64,000 bases of DNA from Zygnema cylindricum. Lineage: Eukaryota > Streptophyta > Zygnematophyceae > Zygnematales > Zygnemataceae. The stretch covers positions 265,550 through 329,549 of the forward strand of contig JBBHKE010000943.1 of NCBI GenBank assembly GCA_037447655.1, in the 5' to 3' direction. Position numbers and translations under genes: made by a program. This document shows positions 22,706-35,560 of this stretch, piece by piece. Within the stretch, counting starts at the first letter, position 1; every line of letters starts with the position of its first letter. The notes under the pieces were generated by a model that ran no database searches, had not been told where the DNA came from, and saw only the letters and a list, made by a program, of their open reading frames with translations.

Positions 22706-23799
22706 GACGAGGAAAAAAAATAAAATTTTCACTCGTCCCCGTAGTCACGTGTCGTCGGACAAGGTGACCGTAAAATCTTTGCCGAAAAGAAGTACGGATT
22801 TTGATTTCCAAATGACGTACGGTTTTTGTCCTCCTTCCATGGTTTCGCGCGCTATTTTTTGTCGTTTTTGTTTTGCAGTCAATGTAAAGGAAATAGAGGA
22901 CTGATGAAAGTCAGCAGAGTGAAGGGGATTTTGAGGTACATTGACACGGTACCCTTGTGAAGTACACGATCGTAATACGGAAGTACGGATTTTCAAACGA
23001 ACATGGTCGGTTTTCAAATCTTTGACGACTTTAGAGATTTGATAGTCAGCTTACGTGGAACCACTCAAATTGAAACACGTATATGAAAACTTGTATGCAG
23101 ACGTTACGCGATGTAACCGAGGCCTACTTTTACTATCCGTACTATTACAGAGACCTCCTGATGTAACCATACCCTAAGTTATGGAGGAAAACGACAGAAA
23201 ATAATTGTAACTTTAGCACATGCGAAATAAGCCTAAGTCTAATCATTGGGAACAATATATTTATATTTTTTCATAAGGACCTTACGGGATTTTATTGAGA
23301 AGGCTGGCCTTCGGGCATTCAAAATTTACGTGACAAACGTGTGGTTTAAAAAAAGTCAAAAATCATGTGATGAATCTACGTGGCACTCTTACGTCCGTAC
23401 TAGAACCTCTTCGTTTGTGCAATTCGCTCCGCTTTACGTCAAAAATGTACGGTGTTACTTTTTAGCGTGTAACCCTGTCTGTCAGAGTTTCTGATGCGAT
23501 ATGCATTAAACTGTCCGTACACCAAACATCGACAAGCTGTCAGCCTTACCACTGGCCAAATTATTGCGGGGAAAAGGGCTACCGTGCCGTTTCACACGAA
23601 GGATTCTGGCAGTGAAAGTGTCCTGGAAATAAAATAAACTCATCATTGGGCGGGTGCAGGGCGGTGGTATGAGCAGTTATTGCAAAAAAAAATTGTCGCT
23701 TGCACCGACATTTTTGCTTTGCTCGAAACCTGTCTGGGACGGTCAATATATTCTGTAACCGGTGTGCCCATGTGTTACCCATGTGTTTAAGTAAAGGTT

Positions 23800-24090
23800 T
23801 TCCTTCCGTCGTTTTAACATAAAATGGGATTCGAAACGATAAGATCTTATGCCGTACGAAAATGGGCAAGAAGTCAAAAATCAGAGTACATTTTGCGTAT
23901 CTCTTGAAACTTCGTACGTACTCCAATTTGGCGTTATTATCTCTTCGACCCTGTTCCACGTCACGCCAGCTCATATTCACACTTTTAATAAAAGATACTC
24001 TGAAAGGCTATTATATTTAAAGTAATAGTTGATTGACAAATAGGAAAACGTTATTGCACGCGTCAAACGTTTTAGAAAATTTTTACACAG
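23800..24090 (+). repeat. Dispersed repeat R3, copy 1
   Basis: Aligns with 37240-37470: GCCGTAC, AGTACATTTTGCGT/ATACACTTTGCGTC, TTCGACCC, GTCACG, AGGAAAAC. Non-coding, diverged. Confidence 0.5.
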
Positions 24091-24098
24091 AGGGAGAG

Positions 24099-24672
24099 TA
24101 CACCGTGAATCGCTACACCGTGAATCGCTACACCGCGAATCGTTATTAGTGTCAAAGTCACGAATTTGGGTTCTTAAAATTTTGATTTTTTTCCTCAAAT
24201 AGGATACATGATTTTAATTTTTCCTTGACGTTAATTTAGGTACCGTACAAAATAGCGTAAAGCCCGAAAGTACACTAAAATTTAAATAGTGTGGTGTACG
24301 GTCTATGTCAGACGGTACATAAATGTACCTCTTCAAGTGAAAATTTACAAAATATGAATTAAATCAGACGCGCACGCATAGGATCGTGCGCTCAAAAAAA
24401 CGTGATTAGTCTGACACGTAAATTAGTATAGCATGTATGGATATTTTAGATTCGCGACGGCGTACGATTTCCAATATTTTGTACGAATACATAAATTAAT
24501 GTATATAATCGTACGGCGGATATTCCATTTTTGCTGTTCCCAAATTAGCATAAACGCCGAAATTAGAATAAACCTTTTTTTTGAAAAATTCCAAATTCTT
24601 AAGTAGCATCAATTACGGCAAATTTTCTTCAACACTATTTAAAATTTGACACTAATAACGATTCGCGGTGTA
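24099..24672. mobile_element. Tc1/mariner-like MITE M1
   Basis: 24129-24156 and 24645-24672 are perfect 28-bp inverted repeats beginning TACACCGCGAATCG, flanked or started by TA, as expected for TA target sites. Two extra 15-bp copies of the end (TACACCGTGAATCGC) stand in tandem at 24099 and 24114. The interior has no ORF. Related copies: 52307-52529 and 52780-52826. A further end-like sequence is at 24845-24867. Confidence 0.8.
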
Positions 24673-25714
24673 CTAGCGTTCATGACTCTAATTGAGGTAC
24701 CCCTTTTTTTGACCCAAATTCTCAAATAGAATTAATAAAAACCCTTTAAAAAACAAATTAGAGTAAATGATTTCCTTCAAAACCCCCAAATTCCCAAATA
24801 GCGTTAATAACGCTATTTGTTTCATAACGCTATCTATTTCTAAACGCTAATAGCGATTCACGATGTACACGCTATTTTTTTCCATGCTTGTTACGAGCAT
24901 GGACGTAAGAAAATGACAAGCATGTACAGAAAAAAATTCGCAGGGGTCTCGGACCTCTACTTTCATTCATTGATCCTTTGCAAAATTTTACGTTGTCCTC
25001 GTCTCCCCCCCTCTTTCTCTCCCCCCCTCTTTCTCACTCGACCACTCCTCTTTTTATCTCCTCTAAATGAAATACAACAATATGTTAAGGGTCCTTTAGC
25101 GTCGGTTCTCTTTTTGTCTCTCTTGGCCCCGTGCGTACTTTTCTTTAAATGCGTCGGTCCCCTCATGACGCTCTACATACAAGTCCTTTGGGCAACGCTC
25201 CCTTTTTGTCCTACGTCTGTTTATTTCTCCTTGTCTTGATTCTCTTTTATATTATTATTTGTGTCGGCGTAATTTTCTTGTTGCTTGACTCTACGTCATT
25301 ACTTTAGGCCTTAATCACATTTGTACATTGTCGCCCTGAAGTCAATCCCTTATAATCTAGACTACATTTATTAGAATCTAGTCTTAACGTCAATCTCTTA
25401 GAATATCAAACACATTTATTATAATCTAGACAGGGATCCTTTTTGTTACAGCGCACCAAAGAGCGCTTAGACTCCACAGTAATTAACACTGTATAATTTG
25501 TATATACGTGACTTTCTCACTTAATGAAATCATCCCAAATACAAATTAATTTATGTTTCCAATGCATTGATCTTTCTCTTGTGTATAATTTCATGGCGTC
25601 CGCCAATCCACCTCCAATACAATAATTGTAACAAATGGAAGCGCTTTTTGTTTTCTTTTTTTTTTAATATCTTTGGTTGTAGTTTGATGGCATATTAAAT
25701 GATAGAAGATAAAA

Positions 25715-26085
25715 GATAAAAAAAAAGAAACCGGGAAGCCATGGCGAAAATTTTACCTACTAATGACGTCACAAGGTAGCATGATTCGCAATGTCACAAA
25801 AACCTAAACATCTACAACATAAAAAAAAACTCGACATCTACAACCGTCGCCGACGTCATCAATTTTAGGAGGTTTCTTAGTCGTCTACATTTTGTTTCGT
25901 AGTCTGTCGCACATTTTGTAGACGTCTACAACTGTAACATATTTAAAGTAACGAAAGCCCACGTAACTATTTCGAATAAAGATTTTGTTCTCGGACATGG
26001 GAACTCTTTGAAAATTACAACCTAAAATCTGCGCCAAAATCCAAAGTAACAACACAAAGTTTCAGCTACATGGGCACACCTCCTT
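25715..26085 (-). repeat. Right long TIR
   Basis: Inverted partner of 21650-21995. 26091-26980 holds no recognisable gene and is the upstream region of the subtilase. Confidence 0.62.
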
Positions 26086-26980
26086 CGTCGACGTTAATAC
26101 ATTTTACGATGCCTTTATGATTAGACTCATGACTTCACGACCACTGCCACAAAAGGAAACTTTCTCTCTTCCTTAGGTCCCTAGATTGCATATCGCGAAT
26201 TGAAGGGCATAACACCTAAATAAAAAAAAAAAGATGGCAACGTAAGAAGCGGGCAGGTTTGGACAAATATTTGTTCGGGCAGTTGGAGAAAAAAGGTACA
26301 TTCACAGCAAGGGTATCGTACATCTCTGCCAGATTCGGGCCGCACGTCGCAAAAACGTCACTCTGGACAGCTGGAATGGGATCCGGATAAAATAATTCTC
26401 TCGGCTTAAGCCATCACGGAAGATTCCCTAAGAATAAATCGCGAGTGGCCACAAAAAGACAAAAACAACTATTCCCCTAACCAGAATCGCGTAGGTCGGG
26501 GCATTTTCGGGATACGGTACGTTGCAAAATATTGCGGAGTCTCTCCCTATGGAGAGGAAACGAATCTAACAAAATCTATTCGATTTCATTGTCCTATTTG
26601 ACTTCCTTTCGGTGATTTTGTACCATCGTCCAGTGGTAGGCACCGTACCTATTTTTTTCGAGAAGATTATAGCAGATTTTACGGCCAATGACAGACGAGA
26701 TTGATGTCAGCCGTCAAAGATCTTCATAGTGGAAACAGAAGGCTTTAGTACTGACCGCATTTAAAACCGTGACGTGACCAAAGTTTGCAGGTCGGTTTTT
26801 CACATAAAGAGATCGCGTCGACGAAAAAAGAAAAATGGTTGACGTGGCAACGTGAAGTATCGACACGTAATCTCACTGCAGCGTGCTCACGGGTGATGTT
26901 TTTAACGAAATCGCCTAACTGGAAGAGTCTCATGGAAACCACCCTTGTTGTGTGGCCTGTCCTTTGTCCTGTTCCATAAG

Positions 26981-26988
26981 TATAAATT
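26981..26988 (+). promoter_or_regulatory. Probable TATA box of the subtilase gene
   Basis: TATAAATT, 69 bases before the chosen ATG at 27050. No experimental start is known. Confidence 0.5.
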
Positions 26989-27049
26989 GATTAAATTCCT
27001 TGAAATTTGTCTCATTGAAGCAGAGTCTGGCGCTACTGCGTCCGCCAAA

Positions 27050-30000
27050 ATGGCTGCGCCGATGTTCCCGAGGAGCGCGATCCTCGCTGCAGTTCTCGTC
27101 GGAGTTTTTGTCGCATTCGCGAGCTCGGCCGCAGCCGCGCCAGTGTACATAGTGCATCTGAGCGGCCGAGCGCTGCCATTGGCGGAGAAAGTCGACCCGA
27201 CGTTGCGCACTTCGGCTCGGCGCAGGGCGGCCTATCGTGAATCGCTCCGCGCGCAACAAAATCAAGTGCTAGAGCGCGCTGATGTCACGTATGTCACGTC
27301 GAGACACTACACTACTGCGCTAGTATTCTACACGTGGCACTTGTTAGTCCTTACATGAGGAATGTGTGTGGCTTTTTGGAAGAATTGGAAGCTTTTTTTT
27401 TCGTACTGTGGTTGTTGCAATGCGTCTCTGTTGCTAGACTAGTATCTTACATTATTTATTTACATTGTTTATTTACATTATTTATTTACATTGTTTATTT
27501 ACAATATTTATTTACATTATTTATGTACATTATCTATTATTTTCATTATTTATTTACATTATTTATATACGTTATTTATTTACGTTATTTATTTACGTTA
27601 TTTATTTACATTGTTTATTTACATTGTTTATTTACATTGTTTATTTACATTGTTTATTTACATTGTTTATTTACATTGTTTATTTACATTGTTTATTTAC
27701 ATTGTTTATTTTTTCTTCCCTTGAGGTGGCACAATGTGGGTCGTTCGTTCTAAGCTGACTCAATTTTAAAATGTTGTCAAATTTGTACGGACAGGCCTTA
27801 GTTTTTTGTCTTGTCACATGAGGTAGCGCAATTTGCGCTGTTGGTTCTATGCTGACTCAGTTTTGAAATGTTGTGAAAATCGTACGGACAGGCCTAGTTC
27901 CGTACTGCACCGGTACGACCACGCTATAAATGGGTTTGCCGCAAAACTTTCCACACAGCAAGTGAAAGCTTTGAAAGGTGAGAGGAGTTTCTCCCTTTTT
28001 ATCTTTTAACGAAAGTGATACTTAAAGGGAAATTTGGGATTCTTCAACTTTTTTCGGTAGTGGGAATTCATGATTGATAGTTTGTTTAATGGTCCAGACT
28101 TTTTTTTTTTTTCTTTGGGTTAAGAAAAGAGATTGGGACTAAGAAATTTTCGGAAATTTCCAGATTTATTTTTGAATGTTTGTCAATGAAGATTCTTGTA
28201 GTATTCAATGCCATATATTTTACTTTTTTTGACGGTTTTATCATGTTTTTCTCGCACGATGTTTTCTTCGTTTTTTCTCCTTTTTTCTGCTTTCAGTTTA
28301 TGGTTTTATAAACGGAGGCGAAATCAAAATTGAAACATAAATTGAACTCCAAGTCAAAACCGAAATAAAATCGAACCCTTTACCCTTTAATGTTTACACA
28401 ACTTAAAATCCACTAAGTCTTATCCGCACTAAGTTTTCTAAATTTTCTAAGTTTTACTCATTTCCCCTTCATCTGTCTTGATTATTTTTTTTTTTCCAGG
28501 AATGACCGGAGTGGTGAGGGTGGAAGAAGACTATCAGATAAAGCCAAAAACTATTTACAGCTCTTCCTATTTAGGTCTTGACCTTCCAGCCACTAGCAAT
28601 CCTCCTGGATTCTGGAGTACGTACGGAAATGGGTCTGGAACAATTGTTGGAATTATCGACTCAGGTGAGAATTCAAGTGAAAAAATAAAAAATAAATAGG
28701 AAAAAAAATGGAACATAGGAAGGGCAGTCAATGTTCCCGAGCACTGATTTTTCCTAAAGTTGGAGTAGGGGTAACACTTTTTTGGGCAGCTTGGAAATTT
28801 GAACACGAATTGTTTTTCTCACACCATTATTAGTGTGGATATGGGTGTCAGGAATTTGGCCCGAAAGCCCGAGTTTTAGTGACGTAGGATTCCCTCCTCC
28901 GCCATTGAGGTTTAAGGGAATTTGTCAACCTGGATATTTGTTCACAAATACAGCCTGCAACAGGTCAGCTCTACACAAAAAACATAAAATTGGAAATGGA
29001 CTTTTGAAATGGATTTCAAACTGATATTTTGAAATGGATTTCAAAATGATATTTTGTTTTTGGGGTTCCGAAATTGTATTTTATTTTTGGATTCTGAAAT
29101 GGTATCTAATTTCTGGTTTCTGAAATGGTATTTTATTTCTGGATTCCGAAATGGTATTTTATTTCTAGATTCCGGAATGTGTATTTTATTTCTGGATTCC
29201 GAAAAGGTATTTTATTTCTGGATTCCGAAATGGTATTTTATTTCTGGATTCCGAAATGGTATTTTATTTGTGGATTCTGGAATGTGTATTATTTCTGTAT
29301 CCTGAAATGGTGTTTTATATTTGAATTCCAAATTCTATCCTATTTTTGGGTTTCGAAATGGTGTTTTATTATTGAATTCTCTATTGGTGTTTTATTACTG
29401 GATTCCGAAATGCCATTTTGTTTCCGGAATCTGAATTGCATTTTATTTTGCCGGATGTTTTGACCCGAACAGTCGGCGACTTTAACTGTCATGAAATCAA
29501 TGCATGATTTCTCCAACTGTTTCAAATTCTAAAACTACTTGCCTTTCTACTTTTGCCGCAGAAAAGTTATCGGTGCACAATATTTCTCCTCTTCGTATGA
29601 AAGCTACTATGGAAATCTAGGGAGTGGTCTTTATGGAGAATATCGGTCTGCCAGAGATTCCAGCGGCCATGGAACTCACACCGCCTCGACTTCCGCCGGA
29701 TCTCGAGTCGACGCCATTATTGGATCGGCAAATTTTGGGAAAGCTCAAGGACCCGCTTTCATGGCACAAATTTCTGCTTATAAGGTACAACATTCTCACT
29801 TTATCCATCTTCTAAATGCTATTCTTGCAACCTTGTTGATTGAAGTGTACAAGTCCACATTATCCTTCCATTTTTGTGAATTATGTTCAATTACTTGTTT
29901 TCGACCAAGCGACCGACGGTGGGTCGAAACTATACTGCTAGAAAATATAAACTCAAGAGGTTCAGTAACATATACACTGGCTATGTTTTTTTTTGTGGGT

Positions 30001-33000
30001 GTAATATGGTCCAGGTTTGCTGGGGAACTGATACTGCCCCTAGTGGAGGCAACACTTGTTTCGGTTCAGACATCATCGCTGGGATGAATGCGGCAATATA
30101 TGATGGTGTGGATGTAATGTCTGTTTCTTTAGGAGGTGCCGGAGCACCATTGCCTCTCTCTTCTGGAGTGTCTGTAGGGGCTCTCAGTGCTGTAATAGCA
30201 AACATTGTGACAGTTGTATCGGCCGGTAACGAAGGCAGTGGTCTTTCCACACTAGGCAATGTGGCTCCTTGGCATTTAGTGGTGGCGGCTTCATCTATCC
30301 CAAGTGGTTACAACAAGGCTGGAACTTATTGGTACGGCCAACCAGATTCAGCGTACAAATATGTGTACTTGGGAAACTCCGTTTTCTATAAGGTCAGTTC
30401 TGCCATAACTTTTTCTTGCTACAGATGAACAAGTAGACTCTAGAATTTGTAGGGATACTGCCCTTGTTTATGAATTGTCGTTTGTTTTATCAGTGCTTCA
30501 ATTTTCCTCAAGTAGAAAGAGATTTGTCGTTCTGCTGTTTTAAAGTGAAATGGTGTTGAGTCCTAGAGCAGTGCAGTTTTTTTTTAACCTTTTGCTGTTT
30601 ATACTAATGGGCTACGCCAAGCTAAAATGTCCCATGAGAGTTTTCTCACTTAGTTTTCCCTCATTCCTCCAGGGTTATGCCTACACCAACGGTACTTCCA
30701 CCAAGCTGCCTCTCGTATACGGACAAAATGCGGCCCTTCCAGGAGTTTCCACAGCTAGTGCCAGGTAGGTAGTACAATTACCAATGCAGAAGGAACTGTT
30801 TTGCAGGTGTGCACCTAAGCTGGTGTTAGCTTTTCTAGTTATACCTTAGGCATAAGATCCACAGAATTCCTGAGTCCAATACAAGTCCTGAAGGTCCTCC
30901 GTATCTAATACAATTCCTGTTCAATTGCAGCCAATGTCTACCGGGAGCGTTGGACCCAATTCGAGTAAGTGGAAAAATTATCATCTGTGATTTAGTTTAT
31001 GACTCCGTTCGTCAGGGTTATGAGGCTTCCAAGGCCGGAGCAGCTGGAATGATTCTGAGAAACACCGGATCAGGATTAGTGTGGCAGGAGTACCATGTGC
31101 TTCCCACAATTGGGGTGGATTACAACACAGGGGTGGCAATTGTCAACTACTATACATCTACACCGTAAGGATTAGACAAAATATTTGCCAATGTACCTTT
31201 TAGTCATATGAGTTTCTTTATAGAAGTTTTGTTAAGATTACTTCTCAGTTTTTCGGCTACCTCAGTAAGTGCCCTAAAGTTAGTGAAGAAATGGTTGTTT
31301 TAAAGTTGATGTTGCAAGTGAGGATTGACAATTTTAAATGTGGATGAAACAGAAATGCGACAGCGTCTATCTCTGGGATTTTTATGGTCCAAGGATCTCC
31401 ACCTCTCTCAGCGCCCGCCATAACTGGATTCTCATCACGAGGCCCGAACCCAACGGTTGACATTATGAAGGTATGATATTTTTGATCATATTTTCTCGGA
31501 AAATTACATGCTTTGAATTGAGGACGACATTTTGATCAAATAATGGAGAATTTGCCTGCAAATCCTGGTTATGGGGTGTCATCAGAAACACGATTCTTTA
31601 GTTTTAGGATATTTAACAAAAGAACGTGATTGTTAGGCAACCTGTGGTTGGGTAAACATCTGTTACAATAGCAAAAACTGTCACTTTTGTATTCAAACCC
31701 CCCAAAATGTTAATGATGGAATCTGAGTCAATGTCTTCTTGCAGCATTTGTACTCAAGGACTTTATTCTACAACATAAAAAGTGCATATTTTTGGAACGT
31801 CTGAATTTGTTGAAAGTTTTCGGATTTTGGATTTTTGCAGCCGGACGTTGCCGCTCCTGGACTGTACGTTCTTGCAGCATATCCACCTTTTAGAGTGGCA
31901 ACTGACCTCACGACCACGGAGGATCCACGGATGGCTCAGTGGCAGTTTTTGTCCGGAACCTCCATGGCCACTCCCTATGTATCTGGTGTTGCATTGTTGT
32001 TAAAATCTTTGCGTCCGACATGGTCGGCGTCAGCTATTTACTCAGCAATTACAACCTCAGGTAAGTGCATGGTTGTCAAAATCCAGACGAGTAACACACG
32101 GGTAAAACAGTATAAAGTGAAAATGTGCCTGCTGACTAATTTTCTTTGAATAAGGTTGCAGATAACATGATCTTTTGTATAGAGTCGTGAATACTTGAAA
32201 CCGGTCGCTATTGGTTTTTGGACTTACTCCACCATTACGACATTCAACTGCAATAAAGGTTTTACTCAATTGATAACCAATTGGTTGTGTGATTTTTGGC
32301 AGCTGCTCCAATGGCCTCGGGCAATGTCAATGATTATGGAGCTGGATTTATTCGCCCCAATTTCGCAGCAGACCCAGGACTTGTTTATGAGACAGGACGT
32401 ACAGACTATGCGCTACATCTCTGCTCTTTTTACCCCACAAGCTATGCGTACTATTACACGGGAGTTAATTGCCCTTCGACGTTTAACTCCTTTGACTATA
32501 ACAGTCCCACTTTGATGATGAGCAACATTAAAACAGGATTCTCAACAACAAGACGGGTCACAAATGTGGGTCCAGCAACATCAACTTACACAGTCTCTAT
32601 CATCCAGCCGCCTGGAGCCTCTGTGACAATCAGCCCAAGTGTCTTGCAGTTTACTGCTGCTAACCAAGTGTTGCATTTCTCAATCACAGTAACACCTATT
32701 GGCGTCACAGTCAATCCTGGCACAGGTGAGCAAAGACTTCAGTCTGGACACATTGTAGTGACGGTTTATCACATTCGGTTAATGCATCTTACTATACTCT
32801 TATATATACTATACTATCTTATTATAACGGTTATGTAAAATAATTCTCTTTTTCTGAAATTCGCTTTCTTCACGAGTTCAAAATCTTATTGATCTGTGTA
32901 TGTGTGGGTGGTTGTGTTTCTAATATTCTGTGCACTATTGTAACATCATAGCTAAAAGATCAGGAAAAATCTTTCTTTGCTGACCATTTTGTTTCATTTG

Positions 33001-33843
33001 GGTGTAACGACCACCATTTGCAGTGATGGCTACATTTTTACACCAATTTTCCTTGTAATGTTTAAATAATCTCAGTTTTCATTGTGTATAGGAAACTACT
33101 CATTTGGATCGTGGACATGGACATCGAGTGATCTCAAGTATGCTGTGAGAAGCCCCATGATGGTGAGCATTATTATCCCTCCATCATCGCTACCACCAAG
33201 TCCTCCACCTCCTCCTTCCCCTCCTCCTTCACCTCCACCTAGTCCACCACCAAGTCCTCCACCTCCTCCTTCCCCTCCTCCTCCTCCTCCACCTTCCCCC
33301 CCACCTCCTCCTCCACCTCGTCCATCCCCCCGCCCCCCATCTCCTCCTCCTCCACCTCCGTGCCAAGCTCCACCTTCTCCTTTGGTGAATAGGGCTCGTA
33401 ATAAACGAGTTTTCCAAACCACTGTGAACCCAGAGTGTCTAAATTGCAATCCAAACAATATCGTGGACGGCAAAATTCCTCCAAATGGAACTTTTTCAAC
33501 CTCCGAATGCACCACAACTCAAATCCAACCCTCAATACCATATGTGGTGATTGACTTGAAGCAGGTGTTTTGCATCCAGTCTGTGCTAGTGTATAGCCGA
33601 TCTGACAACAATCCGCAAGTTGTTTACGAGTACTTTAATTATGTTGAAGTTTGGCTAAGCAATGTTAGCCAATATTTTGCCACCGCTGCACAATGTGATC
33701 CATCAAATGTATACACTTACGCAAAGAATGGAACCGCATATCCACTGCGAAAGAATTGTCGAGGAATGGCGGCTCGTTGGGTGTGGGTTCGAACGCGTAA
33801 ACTCACACAGTTGACTCTTTGTGAAGTGGAAGTATATGCGTAA
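27050..33843 (+). CDS. Secreted subtilisin-like serine protease (S8, plant SBT type) with Pro-rich hinge and C-terminal F5/8C / F-type-lectin-like domain
   Basis: Predicted join: 27050-27288, 27898-27977, 28500-28664, 28852-28963, 29562-29784, 30015-30392, 30673-30764, 30931-31164, 31353-31470, 31841-32060, 32303-32725, 33092-33843. All introns are GT-AG; the total of 3036 nt gives 1011 aa. A signal peptide (~1-29) is followed by an I9 propeptide (PVYIVHL ... [10 protein letters not shown]). The peptidase S8 core has Asp160 (GIIDSG), His235 (GHGTHTAS), oxyanion Asn345 (SAGNEG) and Ser588 (GTSMATP), with a PA insert at ~370-510. An Fn3-like region extends to ~785, then a Pro/Ser hinge (~791-858). 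The C-terminal module (~861-1011) shows [21 protein letters not shown] and LCEVEVYA, typical of discoidin/F-type lectin folds. The catalytic set is complete. It probably acts in the wall or matrix. ATG 27050 was chosen because the signal peptide follows it; an in-frame ATG at 26945 lies before the TATA box. Confidence 0.88.
27446..27712 (+). repeat. 13-bp minisatellite in intron 1
   Basis: About twenty units of GTTTATTTACATT, homogeneous from about 27600 and variant before (CATTATTTATTTA, CGTTATTTATTTA). Confidence 0.93.
28980..29450 (+). repeat. ~26-bp degenerate minisatellite in intron 4
   Basis: Repeats of TTCTGGATTCCGAAATGGTA followed by TTTTAT, with indels and substitutions. It fills most of the intron 28964-29561. 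Confidence 0.9.
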
Positions 33844-34949
33844 GGCAGATGGAGATAATATGTTGTTGAAAGTGGCATATGAATGAAGGAGGAAAGGTCT
33901 AGATTTCGAGGGAGAGTTCTGTTGGATATGGAGCAATCGACGATTTTAAAGGTCTAGTGACGTATCGGTTGAGAAATATGCGTCAAGTTAAACCATGGAC
34001 AACGGATGAAATGAACGGCCGGTGTTATCTCTAAGTGCGTTTTGGGTAGTATGTCAATCTTGGACAATAACCGTGCTTTGGGTTTTGTGTTTGTCGTATA
34101 GTCCATTATGTTATTTCCAGTGTGGTTGATGTTTGACGTTGTGGGCGACAAAAAATTGTCAGATTGTCAAGGGTTTTTAAGTTTTGCCTCGAAGCAATTT
34201 TATAGCCCTTTTATTTAAAGCACCCATGAAGGTTTCACTAGTGCTCTATAAATGTCGAAGTTCACAGAGGAAGAGTATAAATAATAATGATGGGGTTGCT
34301 TATAATTCTACGTTTTAGGACACTAGTTAAAATACAGAGCTAGCAAACAAATTAAGAAAAATGCTCATATTATGTGCATATTTAATGTACACACATGCAC
34401 ACCCCGAATATTCGTACGAAAACGGTGTCGTTGACCTCCTAATTTCGACTTAATATTACGTCCCTATGGTCGCAAACGGGCAGCAAGCTATTTTAAACAA
34501 ATACTTTGTGGAACCTGTTATCATAAAAAATGTTTTTGTAGCTCTATTGCAATCAATGAATTGTTGCACATATATCTTTCTGATTTTTCATTTATATTTC
34601 CAAGTTACATGTTTGAAGCGTAGTCGACACTTATCAAAAGTTTGACTATATTTCACAACCGATTGTGTACATTGTCATTGAAAAATTTGTGCTGACACGT
34701 ACGGTCAGGAAGTACTGTACTTTTGGAAATTCGTCGTAATATTTGTAGCTGAGCTCTACTGGCTATCAAAATCGTTTTTAGAAAGTGCGACGATCCTCAA
34801 AATCAGGCTTATCCCCATTACAGCACTTTTTGATCAAAAGTGAATGCTGTACAACAAAATGCGATTAAGGGTGGCGATCTATCAGGATTTTCTGTAATTG
34901 TACGGTCAACATTACAGGATGCTACATTTTGAACGATGTTTTTTTGCGC

Positions 34950-35560
34950 AGGGTTTGTAATTCACGTGCTCAAAAATGAGTGGTACCACGTAAGACATGA
35001 TCGTATATTGAAAATCGTCAAATATTTTTTACACCGACCAACTTCAACTCGAAATCTTCATCTGCACACCATGTACGTGCGGACCAAGGCATGGTACTAC
35101 AAAAATCTTTGCAAACGCTTGTCATATGCCAACTCATTTTTTTAGAATTTTTGCTATTTCGCGTGACGAATGAGCGCTTCCACAAATAGTGTGACGAATG
35201 GTCGGTAACAAAAATAGCGCGACGAATGGATTTTTGAATGCATATGTCATGTGCAATATTTTTCGATTTCCGTTGGTTGCCGTCTTGACACGTATGTTCA
35301 TTATCCAGCGTGTCGCGGCTCAAACTTTTATGTAAATGGTGATGTACGTCCTCGAGGTACAAATGAAACTTTTGACGCCAATGCTTCGCGAATAAACATC
35401 CAACGGTCATTGTTACCTCCTAGAACTTTGGAGAATATTGGCAAGATTCTCTGTAATGTTGTTCGCTTATAAAAACAAAATAAGAAGTACGGCATAGTAC
35501 GGACAACCTCACTTTTCGTCTGAAGGAATGCCACCCTACCCTGAAAAATAGAAAAGCGGA
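34950..35560 (+). repeat. Dispersed repeat R2, copy 1
   Basis: Collinear with the reverse complement of 51600-52290. Shared blocks include GTACATGG ... AAGATTT, GTGTGACGAA, AACATCCRACGG, GCAAGATTC and TGTAATGTTG. It ends in the AGGGTGGCATTCC motif (minus strand at ~35545). Non-coding. 33844-34949 shows no gene or repeat that I can name. Confidence 0.6.

Larger units (their letters stand above)
21645..26090. mobile_element. DNA transposon-like element with long diverged terminal inverted repeats
   Basis: 21650-21995 and 25715-26085 are inverted copies. Shared blocks in order are GTARCTGAAACTTT, CGACGGTTGTAGA, TTGTAGATGTTTAGG, TTTGTGAC and CGCCATGG/GGCCATGG. The 3.7 kb between them has no long ORF and no transposase that I can recognise, so the element is non-autonomous. 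Long TIRs fit a Mutator-like element, but the exact ends and TSD were not resolved. It contains R3 (23800-24090) and the MITE at 24129-24672. Confidence 0.6.

Noticed and set aside
26945-27049. Upstream in-frame extension of the subtilase
   Set aside because: The ATG at 26945 lies before the TATA box, and the signal peptide begins cleanly at 27050.
27446-27712. CRISPR-like array
   Set aside because: The units are directly abutting 13-mers without spacers, in a eukaryotic intron.
27334-27758. Phe/Tyr/Ile-rich open frames
   Set aside because: They read through the 13-bp minisatellite in intron 1 and have no protein-like variation.
29054-29463. Repetitive Phe/Trp-rich open frames in intron 4
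   Set aside because: They are a product of the ~26-bp tandem repeat.
33096-33541. Gly-rich and Arg-rich open frames on the minus strand
   Set aside because: They are the complement of the Pro-rich hinge of the subtilase, whose exon structure is supported.
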